The notes below the pieces were generated by a model. It saw nothing but the letters and a program-made list of their open reading frames with translations, was not told the origin of the DNA and did not search any database. Position numbers and translations under genes: made by a program. Below, piece after piece: positions 8,339 to 17,203 of a stretch of 49,088 nt of DNA. Source of the DNA: Candidatus Nitrosocaldus sp. (lineage in GTDB: Archaea > Thermoproteota > Nitrososphaeria > Nitrososphaerales > Nitrosocaldaceae); assembly GCA_025054855.1 (NCBI GenBank), contig JANWZS010000005.1, forward strand, positions 49,126-98,213, in the 5' to 3' direction. Every line of letters starts with the position of its first letter. Positions within the stretch are counted from its first letter, which is position 1.

Positions 8339-11300
8339 ATGGTGTATATAAAGAGGGTTGAGATATATGGCTTCAAGTCGTTTGCTAGGAGGAGCACTGT
8401 ACTTAACCTAGATAGGGGGCTCGTATGCATAACAGGTCCCAATGGCTCTGGTAAGAGTAACATACTCGATGCCATAGCCTTCGCACTTGGGGAGAATAGT
8501 GTGAGATCGCTCAGGGTAGATAGGTTGCAGTCGCTCATACATGATAACGGTAGGGGTGCGATGGATGGTAGGTCTGGGGAGGAGGGTGAAGGTGAGGATG
8601 GGCTGAGTGCTGAGAGTAAGGGGGATGCTGGTGGTGATAGTAGTAATAGCAGTAGGAAGAGGAGGGCTGTGAAGGTGAGCATAACGTTCGATAATAGCGA
8701 TAGGGGCATACCAGTGGACTCCAACACCGTGACCATAGCAAGGGAGATGTACGATAACGGGGAGAACCAGTACTACCTGAACGGTAAGCATGTGAACAAA
8801 TCAACCATAACCAACCTCCTGGACGTTGTGCTCGCAACCCCAAGCAAGCTGAATATAGTGCAGCAGGGCATGGTCATGCGTATAGCAGAGCTCAACCCTG
8901 AGGAGAGGCGCAGGATAATAGAGGAGATAATAGGGTTAGCGTACTTCGATGAGAAGAAGGAGGAGGCCATGAAGCAGCTCGCTGAGGCTGACAGGAGGCT
9001 GGAGGTTGCACTGGCGAGGATGGATGAGGTCAGGGGCAGGATAGATGAGTTGGAGCAGGAGCGTAACGACCAGCTGAGGCTTGAGTTCCTTGCCAGGGAG
9101 ATAGAGAGGCTCAGGGGCATAAGGTTGAGGGGCATGCTCAAGCGTACAAGGGAGAGGATAACAGCACTGGAGCAGATGATAGAGGAGAAGAGGGGGGAGG
9201 TGGAGGGTATAAGCAGGAGCATGGAGGAGTTGAGGGCAAGGATAACAGCGCTAGAGGATGAGAGGGGTAGGTTCATGAGGCAGGTGGAGGAGTCATCCAG
9301 GGCAAAGGCAGAGATAAGCAGGCAGCTCTCTGGTATGATAGTCAGGGTTGAGCAGCTGAAGGCCATGATCAATGCAAACCAGGGTAGGATAGTCAGTATA
9401 GGGAGGAGCATACCCATGCTCATGAGGGAGAGGGATGGCCTCCTAGGGAGGGTCAAGGCCGTTGAGCAGGATGTGAAGGCACTGGCATGTACCCTCGATA
9501 GGCTCATGGGGGAGAGGAGGGGTGTGGAGGAGGAGCTCAGCAGGGTCAACGGTAAGATAGGTGCACTGCTCAACAGGTACACGAGTGCAAGGGAGGAGGA
9601 GAAGGGTGTGGAGGCTGAGATGAGGAGGATGCTGGATGGTGCCTCAAGCATAGAGTTGAAGATCGCATCTATAGGCGAGAGGATCAAGGTATCCAGTGAG
9701 AGCATGGCTATGATGGAGAGGAGGAGTGCAGAGATGCTTGAAGAGATAAGCAGGCTCAGGATGCTGCTCTCAAGGTTATCAAGCAAGAGGGCAGAGTACG
9801 CCCAAGGGCTTGAGGCCCTTAACGATAGCATAGCCAAGGCCCATGCAAGGAGGGATAGACTGCTCAGGCAGGTGGAGAGCGCTACAGCCATACTCGAGAG
9901 GGCTGAGTACATAGCAACGAGGTATAGGGCGGAGGTGGATGCTGCAATGCAGGGGGAGGATGGTGCTATAGCGAGGTTGATTGAGGGTGCAGATAGGCTT
10001 GGGATAGTGGGTGTGCTTCAAGGCATCGTATCATGGGATGCAAGGTACTCCAGGGCGGTGATGGCAGTAGGCTCCAACTGGCTCAAGGCACTGATAGTGA
10101 GGGATACCGCATCGATGATGGACGTGCTGGAGCAGGCTAAGGGTCTGGGGTTGGCCAGGGTCACTGTGATACCACTGGATATGGTTGAGGGGTGTGAAGA
10201 GATAGAGAGTTTGAGGCTTAGGAGGAGGGTGGGTAAGGGGAAGAGTAGGAGGAGGGCTGGAGGTGGTAGCGGTAGTGGTGGTAGTGGTGGTAGCGATGAT
10301 GCCAGTGCTGGTGATGGTACAAGTGAGTACATGGTGCATCCTCTCTCGCATTTCATAACATCAGGGTATAGGGGTCTCGTCAACTTCGTGTTCGGTGATA
10401 CCCTGCTTGCATACTCTAGGGATGATGCGCTCAGCCTAGCAGAGAGGGGGTACAGGGCGGTGACCATCGATGGAGAACTCTTCGAGCCCAGAGTAAGGGC
10501 AGCAACTATAGAGATCAACACGAAGGTATCTGACATAATCAGACTGGTAGCAAGGAGCAGATCAGTAGATGAGTTGAGGGATGCGCTCTCACTGCTCAAG
10601 GAGATGATAGTGAGGAGGAGGGAGGAGGTGAAGGGTATAGAGGCTAGCATAAGGGATATGGAGGAGGGGAGGAGGGAGATCATAACCAACATAGCAAGGA
10701 TAGATGCGGAGATCGAGCAGGCTAATGGCACACTGGCAAGGTACGAGCAGATGGTCAGGGAGAGCACTGAGAGGATTGGGAGGTTGAGGGATGAGATCCA
10801 AGGCATGCAGGGGCAGATGAATGCGCTGACCTCGGAGCGTGCAGTGGTTGAGGAGAAGATCTCAACGCTGAGGGAGCGTATGAGCGCTCTGAGCAGGGAT
10901 AGGGAGGATCTGGAGAGGGCGTTGGAAGAGACCAACAAGATGAAGGCTTCCATGGCATCCAGGCTCGAGCATCTAGATAGAGAGATCAGGAGTGTGATGG
11001 CAGGTATATCCTCAAAGAACTCGGAGAGGGACGGTATGTCAAGGCGCATAGATGAGATAGTGAGGGAGATAGAAGGGGCAAAGGCGGAGGCCAGGGAGAG
11101 TGCTGGAGTCGTGAAGAGATGCAGGGATGAGTTGAATGGACTCACTGAGGAGCTTAGGGCTATGAGGGATAGAGAGCAGGAGGTCATAGATGCATCATCC
11201 TCATCGCTGACAAGGCTACAGAGATATGATGAGGAGTTGAGGTCTCTGAGTAGTGAGGAGAAGAGGCTCAGCAGACAACTCTCCACACTTGAGAGGGAGC

Positions 11301-12088
11301 TTGCACTTTACAGTAAGGAGCAGAGCGATCTTAGATCTAGGGAGGAGAGCCTCATGAGGGAGATTGCGGTCAGCGAGAGTAGTCATGGGCATGGTGTTGA
11401 TGGTGAGCATGAGAATGGGCATTATGACTCCATCGATACTATCCTGGGAGAGTTGGAGGAGGAGTACAACATGCTCAAGAGCAATGTAAACCAGCTTGCA
11501 AACAGGAGTTACATGCAACTGATCGATGGCTACAGGGGCATGTCTGAGAAGAAGAACCAGCTTGAGGAGGAGAGGAACGCCATAGTAAGGTTCATAGAGC
11601 AGATAGAGGGGGAGAAGAGGCAGCTCTTCTCCGATGCATTCAGCAGGGTTGACAGGGAGGTGAGGAGTATATTCACTACGATGACAGATGGTGCTGGTTC
11701 AGCCTGGCTTGAGATTGATGATGATGGGGGGAGGGAGGATATACTCTCCTCTGGCATAACGTTCATGGTACAGTTCCCATCCAAACCTGCAAGGGAGTCC
11801 AACTCGCTGAGCGGGGGTGAGAAGACCATAGCAGCCATAACCTTCCTACTCGCACTGCAATCACTCAAGCCAGCACCATTCTACCTCTTCGATGAGATAG
11901 ATGCGCATCTAGATAGCGTGAATACCGAGAGGTTGGGGAGGATAGTAAGGGAGAGGGCAGATAGAGGGCAGATAATAATGGTCACTCTCAAGGATGCACT
12001 GGTCGCTGCTGCAGACATGATATATGGGGTGTATGCAAGGGATGGTGTATCACAGGTAGTAAGGTACAGGATACCCATCGCAAGGTAG
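8339..12088 (+). CDS. smc: Chromosome segregation ATPase SMC
   Basis: A 1249-residue SMC protein. N-terminal head: YGFKSFARR and Walker A GPNGSGKS at 33-40. Two long coiled coils (about 185-540 and 730-1080) flank a hinge near 545-720 (GIVGVLQGIVSWD, YRGLVNFVFGD). The C-terminal head has the ABC signature LSGGEKT near 1156 and Walker B FYLFDEIDAHLD near 1180. It organises and segregates the chromosome with kleisin partners not found here. The ATG at 8339 is preceded by an excellent Shine-Dalgarno GAGGTGAT (8327-8334) with a 4-nt spacer; GTG 8330 and ATG 8333 overlap that site and are disfavoured. Two low-complexity inserts are odd: Glu/Gly/Ser-rich about 75-105 in the head, and Lys/Arg then Gly/Ser-rich about 630-665 in the hinge. 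Confidence 0.95.
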   Translation: MVYIKRVEIYGFKSFARRSTVLNLDRGLVCITGPNGSGKSNILDAIAFALGENSVRSLRVDRLQSLIHDNGRGAMDGRSGEEGEGEDGLSAESKGDAGGDSSNSSRKRRAVKVSITFDNSDRGIPVDSNTVTIAREMYDNGENQYYLNGKHVNKSTITNLLDVVLATPSKLNIVQQGMVMRIAELNPEERRRIIEEIIGLAYFDEKKEEAMKQLAEADRRLEVALARMDEVRGRIDELEQERNDQLRLEFLAREIERLRGIRLRGMLKRTRERITALEQMIEEKRGEVEGISRSMEELRARITALEDERGRFMRQVEESSRAKAEISRQLSGMIVRVEQLKAMINANQGRIVSIGRSIPMLMRERDGLLGRVKAVEQDVKALACTLDRLMGERRGVEEELSRVNGKIGALLNRYTSAREEEKGVEAEMRRMLDGASSIELKIASIGERIKVSSESMAMMERRSAEMLEEISRLRMLLSRLSSKRAEYAQGLEALNDSIAKAHARRDRLLRQVESATAILERAEYIATRYRAEVDAAMQGEDGAIARLIEGADRLGIVGVLQGIVSWDARYSRAVMAVGSNWLKALIVRDTASMMDVLEQAKGLGLARVTVIPLDMVEGCEEIESLRLRRRVGKGKSRRRAGGGSGSGGSGGSDDASAGDGTSEYMVHPLSHFITSGYRGLVNFVFGDTLLAYSRDDALSLAERGYRAVTIDGELFEPRVRAATIEINTKVSDIIRLVARSRSVDELRDALSLLKEMIVRRREEVKGIEASIRDMEEGRREIITNIARIDAEIEQANGTLARYEQMVRESTERIGRLRDEIQGMQGQMNALTSERAVVEEKISTLRERMSALSRDREDLERALEETNKMKASMASRLEHLDREIRSVMAGISSKNSERDGMSRRIDEIVREIEGAKAEARESAGVVKRCRDELNGLTEELRAMRDREQEVIDASSSSLTRLQRYDEELRSLSSEEKRLSRQLSTLERELALYSKEQSDLRSREESLMREIAVSESSHGHGVDGEHENGHYDSIDTILGELEEEYNMLKSNVNQLANRSYMQLIDGYRGMSEKKNQLEEERNAIVRFIEQIEGEKRQLFSDAFSRVDREVRSIFTTMTDGAGSAWLEIDDDGGREDILSSGITFMVQFPSKPARESNSLSGGEKTIAAITFLLALQSLKPAPFYLFDEIDAHLDSVNTERLGRIVRERADRGQIIMVTLKDALVAAADMIYGVYARDGVSQVVRYRIPIAR
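10262..10295 (+). repeat. In-frame GGTAGT-type microsatellite in smc hinge
   Basis: GGTAGCGGTAGTGGTGGT-type units encode a Gly/Ser linker inside the hinge domain. The repeats are nearly pure hexanucleotide/trinucleotide units, so they look like replication-slippage expansions rather than selected sequence. Confidence 0.8.
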
Positions 12089-12168
12089 GATGCTGCCACC
12101 ACTGTTGTGTGTTGTGATGCTATGATTATAGATGGGATGAAGTACGATTAGGGCGGTATCATCAGCAC

Positions 12169-12906
12169 TCATACATCGCCTAGCCTCTCACTGTACTCCC
12201 TGTACGCATCCATGTACGCCCTCTCATTCCCTATATCCCTGAACCTCCCATCTATCTCATATACGTAGATCCTCTTACCCCTTGCTATAGCATCCATGAA
12301 CACACTATTCATGCTGCTTACCGTATCCCTAGGTATGAACTCCAGTATACCTCTCTCCATAACATAGCATCCTATATTTATGAGCCCCCTGAACTCTGGC
12401 TTCTCCCTCCATCCCACTACCCTGCCACTGCCATCAACGTCTATGAACCCGTAATCAAGCCTTGCAGTGTACTGTGCCACTGCCATAGTGGCAACTACAC
12501 TATCATCCTCCCCATGCCTAGCCTCATGTGCACCAACCATAGTGCTCAGGTTGAACTCGTAGAGGGAGTCACCGTAGAGGCATACGAACCTATCGTGGTT
12601 GGTGAGTAGGGGTTCAGCACTCTTGAGTTGGCCACCTGTGCCTAGTGGCCTACCTGCTCTAGCATACTCTATCCTGACACCCAGCATCCCCCCATCCCCA
12701 AAGTAGTTCTCTATTATCCTACCCAGGTAACTCGTGCATATTATGATATGCTCTATGCCATTTGATCGTAGCCACTCTACCGTATGCTCAAGTAGTGGCT
12801 TATCACCCACTGGGAGCATGGGCTTGGGCATGACCAGCGTCAATGGATGCAGCCTTCTCCCAAGCCCCCCAGCGAGTATAACTGCAACATCTACACTACC
12901 GCTCAT
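12169..12906 (-). CDS. Sugar-1-phosphate nucleotidyltransferase
   Basis: A 245-residue NTP_transferase-family enzyme. The signature is LAGGLGRRLHPLT with PKPMLPVGDKPLLEH at residues 11-40, which binds the NTP and metal. GTGGQLKSAEPLL, LYGDSLYEFN (metal-binding Asp) and the late MNSVFMDAI/FRDIGNERAYMDA blocks follow. It makes an NDP-sugar from NTP and a sugar 1-phosphate; the glucose, mannose or other specificity is not readable. There is no C-terminal beta-helix acyltransferase domain, so it is the short form. It probably feeds glycan or surface-protein glycosylation. It is convergent with smc, with an 80-bp spacer. Confidence 0.85.
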   Translation of the reverse strand: MSGSVDVAVILAGGLGRRLHPLTLVMPKPMLPVGDKPLLEHTVEWLRSNGIEHIIICTSYLGRIIENYFGDGGMLGVRIEYARAGRPLGTGGQLKSAEPLLTNHDRFVCLYGDSLYEFNLSTMVGAHEARHGEDDSVVATMAVAQYTARLDYGFIDVDGSGRVVGWREKPEFRGLINIGCYVMERGILEFIPRDTVSSMNSVFMDAIARGKRIYVYEIDGRFRDIGNERAYMDAYREYSERLGDV

Positions 12907-12999
12907 ATCTGATCTCTACCTTACCCATCGTATCTTACCTACCTATCACCTACCCCCTCCTCCCTTCATGATCTGCTCCCTGCATGCACTCTCTACCCT

Positions 13000-14469
13000 T
13001 CATCCCTTCTCCTCTCCCCCTCTCCCTCCCTCCCTTCCTATCCCATCCTCCATTTCACGTGTGCCCTTCATGAACCATCCCTCATCCCTGTACCCCTCAA
13101 GTATGCTCCTCACCTTCTTAATCACATCCATTGGATCATGACCAAATATTATGATCATAGGCTCCTTGCCCCAGTCCCCCCTATGGTATACCACATCTGG
13201 TACCTTCGATACCGCCAGTATGGCCTGCTCTATACCCCATCTCACACTCATCCCCTCCCTCCTCTTCACGTGCTCTGGCTCATCACCCCTCTCATATGTA
13301 GATATGCTCATACCCAACCCCCTACATACATCAAGTAGCCTACCATCATACCTTATGTTCATGGCAGACCTTATGCTGGAGTCGTACCTCATCGCTGTCA
13401 GTACTGCATCGGCAACATGCCTCGATGCGCCATAGCGTATGGGCCCTGCTGCCCTAGCATACATGATCCTATAGTCACCCTCATCACTACCAGCACCATA
13501 CCCATGCTCATACCTAACGATCCTCCCAACGACCCCAGCAACATCATCACGGGATGATGCCTGAGGCTTTGCGAATACCAGGTTACTCTGTGATTCAGGT
13601 ATGAGTAGTGCTATACCCTCTGCGAACTGAAGTATATCCACTGCCCTTCTGAGTTCCGATATGATGCCATCTCCAGCCATGGACTCGCTCCCAACCAGTG
13701 GTACCCTTGTAGCATCTCCCATGCTTGACGCATTCAGTATGGAGATGTGTGTGAAGTGACTTGCTATCTTCACTGATGATACTACATCGTTACCCTTGGC
13801 CAACTCCGCTGCTATTGCTGCTGAGAGTATCGTGCCAGCACCATGGAGCCTTGAGCCCCTGATCCTCCTCTTCGTAAATCTATGGAATCTACCATCGTGG
13901 TAGAGCAGGTCTGTAACATACATGCTATCGCCTTCATGCATATGCCCCCCCTTGATCACAACACTCCTTGCTTTAGATGCGATCATCTCTGCTGCCCTAC
14001 ATGCATCATCATGATTCCTTATCTTAATGGATGATAGCCACTCAGCCTCCATGATATTTGGTGTTACTATACTTGCCAATGGTAGCATCCTCTCCACATA
14101 GTACGATCTTGCATCTCGCTGGAGGAGGTATCTACCACTACCCGCTCTAAGGACTGGATCTAGCACCACATTCACCTTATCACTGATACGTTCCAATGCA
14201 TCAGCAACAACATCTATTATACCCCTGCTGTATAGCATGCCTATCTTCATTGTAGCGTGAGCATGAAGGTTCGGTAGTAGTGCTGATATCTGTGCCCTTA
14301 CCGTATCAGCATCCATTGGCTTTATCTTGATTATGCTGGATGCGCTCTGTGCTGTTACTGCAGTTACTATGCTCATACAGTATACACCTAGAGCAGAGCA
14401 CGTCCTTATATCTGCCTGTACTCCAGCGCCAGAGCTGCTATCCGATCCTCCTATACTCAGTACATACAT
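13000..14469 (-). CDS. thiDN: Bifunctional HMP(-P) kinase / thiamine-phosphate synthase (ThiD-ThiN fusion)
   Basis: Residues 1-265 are ThiD, a ribokinase-fold enzyme phosphorylating hydroxymethylpyrimidine and its phosphate: SIGGSDSSSGAGVQADI, NVVLDPVLRAGSG, VIKGGH and RIRGSRLHGAGTILSAAIAAEL. The last block has His-Gly where GTGC-type (G-S-G/T-C) sequences are usual near the catalytic Cys. Residues about 275-455 match ThiN (LLIPESQSNLVFAKP, IRYGASRHVADAVLTAMRYD, MNIRYD, WGIEQAI, MIIIFGHDP), the archaeal thiamine-phosphate synthase that replaces ThiE. The C-terminal 30 residues are Gly/Glu-rich repeats from a polypurine tract. The ATG at 14469 has an AT-rich TATA (ATATTTGAT, reverse strand) about 26 nt upstream, so it is leaderless. 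No THI-box leader is present. Confidence 0.9.
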   Translation of the reverse strand: MYVLSIGGSDSSSGAGVQADIRTCSALGVYCMSIVTAVTAQSASSIIKIKPMDADTVRAQISALLPNLHAHATMKIGMLYSRGIIDVVADALERISDKVNVVLDPVLRAGSGRYLLQRDARSYYVERMLPLASIVTPNIMEAEWLSSIKIRNHDDACRAAEMIASKARSVVIKGGHMHEGDSMYVTDLLYHDGRFHRFTKRRIRGSRLHGAGTILSAAIAAELAKGNDVVSSVKIASHFTHISILNASSMGDATRVPLVGSESMAGDGIISELRRAVDILQFAEGIALLIPESQSNLVFAKPQASSRDDVAGVVGRIVRYEHGYGAGSDEGDYRIMYARAAGPIRYGASRHVADAVLTAMRYDSSIRSAMNIRYDGRLLDVCRGLGMSISTYERGDEPEHVKRREGMSVRWGIEQAILAVSKVPDVVYHRGDWGKEPMIIIFGHDPMDVIKKVRSILEGYRDEGWFMKGTREMEDGIGREGGRGGEEKG

Positions 14470-14600
14470 TACTATAGTTACATGTTAGTAATCAAATATC
14501 TACTTATCCATACATAGATCTCTACATATAGTATATTCATCGAATGGTTCTAATCTCACATATAATTCCATGATTTATTTAATCGAGCGTAAAATAATGA

Positions 14601-14616
14601 GTTCTACAAGTAGAAC
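14601..14616. promoter_or_regulatory. Palindromic operator candidate upstream of HTH-PLD regulator
   Basis: GTTCTACAAGTAGAAC is a perfect 7-bp inverted repeat around AA. A matching half-site GGTTCTA lies at 14546-14552, in inverted relation to TAGAACC at 14611-14617. The palindrome sits just upstream of two TATA-like boxes (TTTATA near 14635 and CTTTAAAAA at 14677-14685) for the regulator at 14707 and within the shared region with thiDN. Autoregulation by the adjacent HTH protein is the obvious guess. Confidence 0.5.
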
Positions 14617-14706
14617 CATGTAATGAATGGAATATTTATAAGTTATGAATGTTAGATGTGGTTGTTACACACTAACTTTAAAAAGTATATAATCATTAAT
14701 TTTAGC

Positions 14707-15540
14707 ATGGAAGATGAAGTGCTAAGGGAAGCTTCCAAGGTATTGACAATACTCTCGAAATATGATGGGTTAAAGGTATTTCTGCAGAGCGTGGAGGGGA
14801 TAGAGGCCGAGACCGATGCGCCAGAGAAGATAGGCCTGACAAAGAAGCAGTACTACACTAGACTCAAGCAGCTGGTCGATGCTGGGCTGATAGAGAAGAG
14901 CAAGGGCAAGTATGTACAGACCACTCTTGGCAGGATAATCTACGAGAAGTCTCTGCAGGTGCTCTTCGAGCAGGTGAGGAATGCGAAGAAGTTGCAGATG
15001 CTTGATGTGCTCAAGAGCAGTGGCAAGTTCGATATGGATGAGATATACAGGCTACTGCAGATAAAGGTGGATGAGGATAAGGCAAGGATGTTCATGGACT
15101 ATGATACTCTAGTGAACAGGCTGGTAGAGAGGATGGGTAACGCATCAAGCGAGATACTGTGCGTGACGAGGTTCTTCAATGAGGCTCTCACGAATGCGAT
15201 AATAGAGGCGCAGAAGCGTGGTGTCAACGTGAGGATGGTGATAGACAGGATGCTGGTTGAGGAGTACACAAGGGAGAGGGCTATGAAGGAGTACAAGGAG
15301 AGGATGACGGTAACTACTGTGCCGTTCTATCCCGATAAGGTGGATAGGAAGGTCACTGATGTGCCGTTCAGCTTCATGGTAATAGATGGGAAGGAGGTAT
15401 GCATAGAACTGATCAATGCCAGTAGCCCAGAGAAGTTCTATGCTGGGGTATGCGTGTGTGATGAGATGCTTGCAAAACAGATGGTTGGTCTGTTTGAGAC
15501 GCTGTATGCTGGTACAGCGATAGCCAGAGCCAACAGATGA
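14707..15540 (+). CDS. Transcriptional regulator: winged helix plus PLD-like C-terminal domain
   Basis: A 277-residue protein. Residues about 5-75 form a winged-helix DNA-binding segment (VLTILSKYDGLKVFL, then GLTKKQYYTRLKQLVDAGLI as recognition helix, then KGKYVQTTLGRIIYE). Residues about 125-270 resemble the phospholipase-D-like sensor half of TrmB/HTH-PLD regulators (EILCVTRFFNEALTNAIIEAQKRGVNVRMVIDRM, PFSFMVIDGKEVCIELIN), without catalytic HKD residues. This family is common in Thaumarchaeota. The ATG at 14707 is chosen because CTTTAAAAA at 14677-14685 lies 26 nt before it (leaderless) and the upstream in-frame extension overlaps that box. A palindrome at 14601-14616 suggests self-regulation. 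The ligand is unknown. Confidence 0.75.
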   Translation: MEDEVLREASKVLTILSKYDGLKVFLQSVEGIEAETDAPEKIGLTKKQYYTRLKQLVDAGLIEKSKGKYVQTTLGRIIYEKSLQVLFEQVRNAKKLQMLDVLKSSGKFDMDEIYRLLQIKVDEDKARMFMDYDTLVNRLVERMGNASSEILCVTRFFNEALTNAIIEAQKRGVNVRMVIDRMLVEEYTRERAMKEYKERMTVTTVPFYPDKVDRKVTDVPFSFMVIDGKEVCIELINASSPEKFYAGVCVCDEMLAKQMVGLFETLYAGTAIARANR

Positions 15541-15610
15541 AGTCAGAGAAGTGCTGATCGGTGGCATGCGTACAGGTTTATTGTATTGTAAAATAACCTC
15601 TGGTTAATAG

Positions 15611-15729
15611 TGGACCGGGCGGGATTCGAACCCGCGACCTCTCGCTGGTCCCGACGTGCTACTCACCCATCTGCACGTGCAGGACCATCCGCGTGCGAGG
15701 CGGACATTCTACCGCTGAACTACCGGCCC
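15611..15729 (-). tRNA. tRNA-Ala (anticodon CGC) with a 47-nt intron in the variable region
   Basis: Read on the reverse strand, exons fold into a 72-nt cloverleaf. The acceptor GGGCCGG/CCGGTCC contains the G3-U70 pair that defines alanine. D stem GTTC/GAAT, anticodon stem TCCGC/GCGGA with loop CTCGCAC (anticodon CGC), T arm GCGGG-TTCGAAT-CCCGC, and discriminator A; CCA is not encoded. Between position 43 and the variable loop lie 47 extra nt (about 15641-15687) that pair into TGGTCCTG/CGGGACCA and ACGTGC/GCACGT helices, as expected for an archaeal intron cut by the bulge-helix-bulge endonuclease at a non-canonical site. Exact splice points could shift by a few nt. Confidence 0.88.
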
Positions 15730-15854
15730 AATGTCGCTACCATCATCGCAGCTGCTATCTACCATGCTCTCTTATTAGCCTTTGATCATGCTGCGAGGGG
15801 ATCGATACTTACCGTCACAGATACCACCATGGTATACACACTGCAATAAACCAC

Positions 15855-16295
15855 TCATACCTGCTCTATCCCGCATTCAGTGCAGAACCTTGCATCAACA
15901 TCGATCCTCGCCCCACACGATATACAGAATTTAGAGTCTGCACCACTTGCCTCTCTCACATCTCTCCTTGCTCCTTCCTCACTCTTGCCCTTGACCTGAT
16001 CCTTGACCCGTGAGAATAGTGTAGTCACTGCACCAGTGGGTAGGAACTCTTCGCTCACATCCATCCTGTACTCCTCTGCCCTCTCTTCGATGTAAAGCAT
16101 GAGTCTAGGCATCTTGTGCCTTGGGTGTAGACCATCGTCGTTGGGGCACTCCTTGGCATCCATCTTGCACTCAACATCAACCATCTCCCCAAGCCACTTT
16201 GCAAACTTGAGGAGAGTCATCTCTGGTGTAGAGTAGGTGAGTGTATGCACTGACATGTAATCCTCTGCAGCGCTCTTTGCATTGAATACCTTCAT
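15855..16295 (-). CDS. Zinc-ribbon protein with an N-terminal unknown domain
   Basis: A 146-residue protein. Residues 1-90 are an alpha/beta region of unknown function with two Cys (ECKMDAKEC); residues 95-120 are a charged linker; residues 123-143 form a zinc ribbon with paired CxxC knuckles (FCISCGARIDVDARFCTECG). Such ribbons usually mediate protein or nucleic-acid contact. The ATG at 16295 lies about 26 nt after a reverse-strand AT-rich TATA near 16317-16328. The adjacent gene at 16511 and the gene at 17622 also end in a zinc ribbon, but I see no evidence they are one pathway. Function unknown. Confidence 0.7.
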   Translation of the reverse strand: MKVFNAKSAAEDYMSVHTLTYSTPEMTLLKFAKWLGEMVDVECKMDAKECPNDDGLHPRHKMPRLMLYIEERAEEYRMDVSEEFLPTGAVTTLFSRVKDQVKGKSEEGARRDVREASGADSKFCISCGARIDVDARFCTECGIEQV

Positions 16296-16510
16296 GTGGA
16301 GATCTACGGCCAGATATTATTTATTTTATACCCTGTATAGCTGTGGACAGCAAGCAACATTGATCAACAGGAATATACGCCATCAACAACTACCATATGA
16401 CTCTGTGCCGGAGGAGTAAATAACCACTGCCGTATCGCTAACCAGACCCACTGATCACCATCTAATAGCTGATACTACATCATCATGCTACATCGCTGCT
16501 CCTAGAGCTG
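16296..16510. other. Intergenic stretch, only a promoter seen
   Basis: 215 bp between two reverse-strand zinc-ribbon genes. Apart from the TATA-like run at about 16315-16330 for the gene ending at 15855, I see no tRNA, no paired C and D boxes and no inverted repeat of note. The stretch 16440-16510 has many CTG/CTA triplets without an open frame. Confidence 0.5.
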
Positions 16511-17062
16511 CTAGCTACCCTTTCTCCTCCTCTCCTTCTTGCTCCCCTTCTCCTCTCCACCAGCCGATGCTGCTCCCGTGACGCCTTCCCCGCCGCCTCC
16601 TCCTTCCTTCTTCCTAGCATCCTCCTGCTGCTTACCACACTTTGGACAGAACCTTGCCCTTGCGGGTATTACAGCATTACAGTATATGCATGTCTTGGTA
16701 TCCTTCTGCACATCCTTGGATGGTTGGGGAGCCTGCACTACCCCCTGCACGAACTGCTCCATCGATGGTGATGGTCTGACTAATGGTGCAGCCATCTGCC
16801 TAGCCTCCTGCTCTTGCTGCTTCCCCCCTCTACCTATACTGGCATCCAACTCGAGTATCACCTTGACCATAAGGAATCCAAGGGATGAGAACTGCCTGAG
16901 AAAGTCCCCCATCCTTATGAAGTATGTCCTCTCATCCATCTTGCCCTCTTGGTAGAGGGTATGTGCATCCAGGAATGCCTCGTAGCTGCCCTGGACATCG
17001 TTGAGTAGGTTCTTCAACTTATCCACCAGTGGCCCACGTGTATTATAACCAAGTTGGCCCAT
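16511..17062 (-). CDS. Zinc-ribbon protein with low-complexity C-terminus
   Basis: A 183-residue protein from the ATG at 17062. Residues 1-75 are helical (KLKNLLNDVQGSYEAFLDAH, RTYFIRMGDFLRQFSSLGF), residues 85-120 are a Gln/Ala/Pro linker, and residues about 124-145 are a zinc ribbon (CIYCNAVIPARARFCPKCG). The last 35 residues are Lys/Glu/Gly-rich, ending KKERRRKG, probably disordered and nucleic-acid or membrane-surface binding. A longer frame to 17140 exists, but a reverse-strand TATA (AATTTATT, about 17084-17092) sits 26 nt before 17062 and inside that extension, so 17062 is preferred. Function unknown; the ribbon is clear. Confidence 0.7.
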   Translation of the reverse strand: MGQLGYNTRGPLVDKLKNLLNDVQGSYEAFLDAHTLYQEGKMDERTYFIRMGDFLRQFSSLGFLMVKVILELDASIGRGGKQQEQEARQMAAPLVRPSPSMEQFVQGVVQAPQPSKDVQKDTKTCIYCNAVIPARARFCPKCGKQQEDARKKEGGGGGEGVTGAASAGGEEKGSKKERRRKGS

Positions 17063-17203
17063 GGATAGGGTTGGTCTGGGGAATAAATTAAGTGTTTTTA
17101 ATATGTGTAGATCATTGCTCCATCGCTGAATGACTTGCATGAGATCTTTCTCTATTCCATAGGAGATCTGATTGTATGTGACTGCTGATACCTAACTAAC
17201 TAA

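Noticed and set aside
10018-11286. A 422-residue open frame antisense to smc (and a 379-residue one at 8773-9912)
   Set aside because: They are Ser/Leu-rich mirror images of the Glu/Arg-rich coiled-coil codons of smc, match no family and have no promoter; the sense gene is certain.
14470-14706. A thiamine riboswitch before thiDN
   Set aside because: The start codon is about 26 nt from its TATA box, leaving no leader for an aptamer, and I see no THI-box consensus.
15610-15849. Open frame over tRNA-Ala
   Set aside because: It reads the antisense of the tRNA, giving the well-known false MDRAGFEPATSR peptide.
16296-16510. C/D box small RNA (ATGATGA on the reverse strand)
   Set aside because: No matching D box or terminal stem was found at the right distance.
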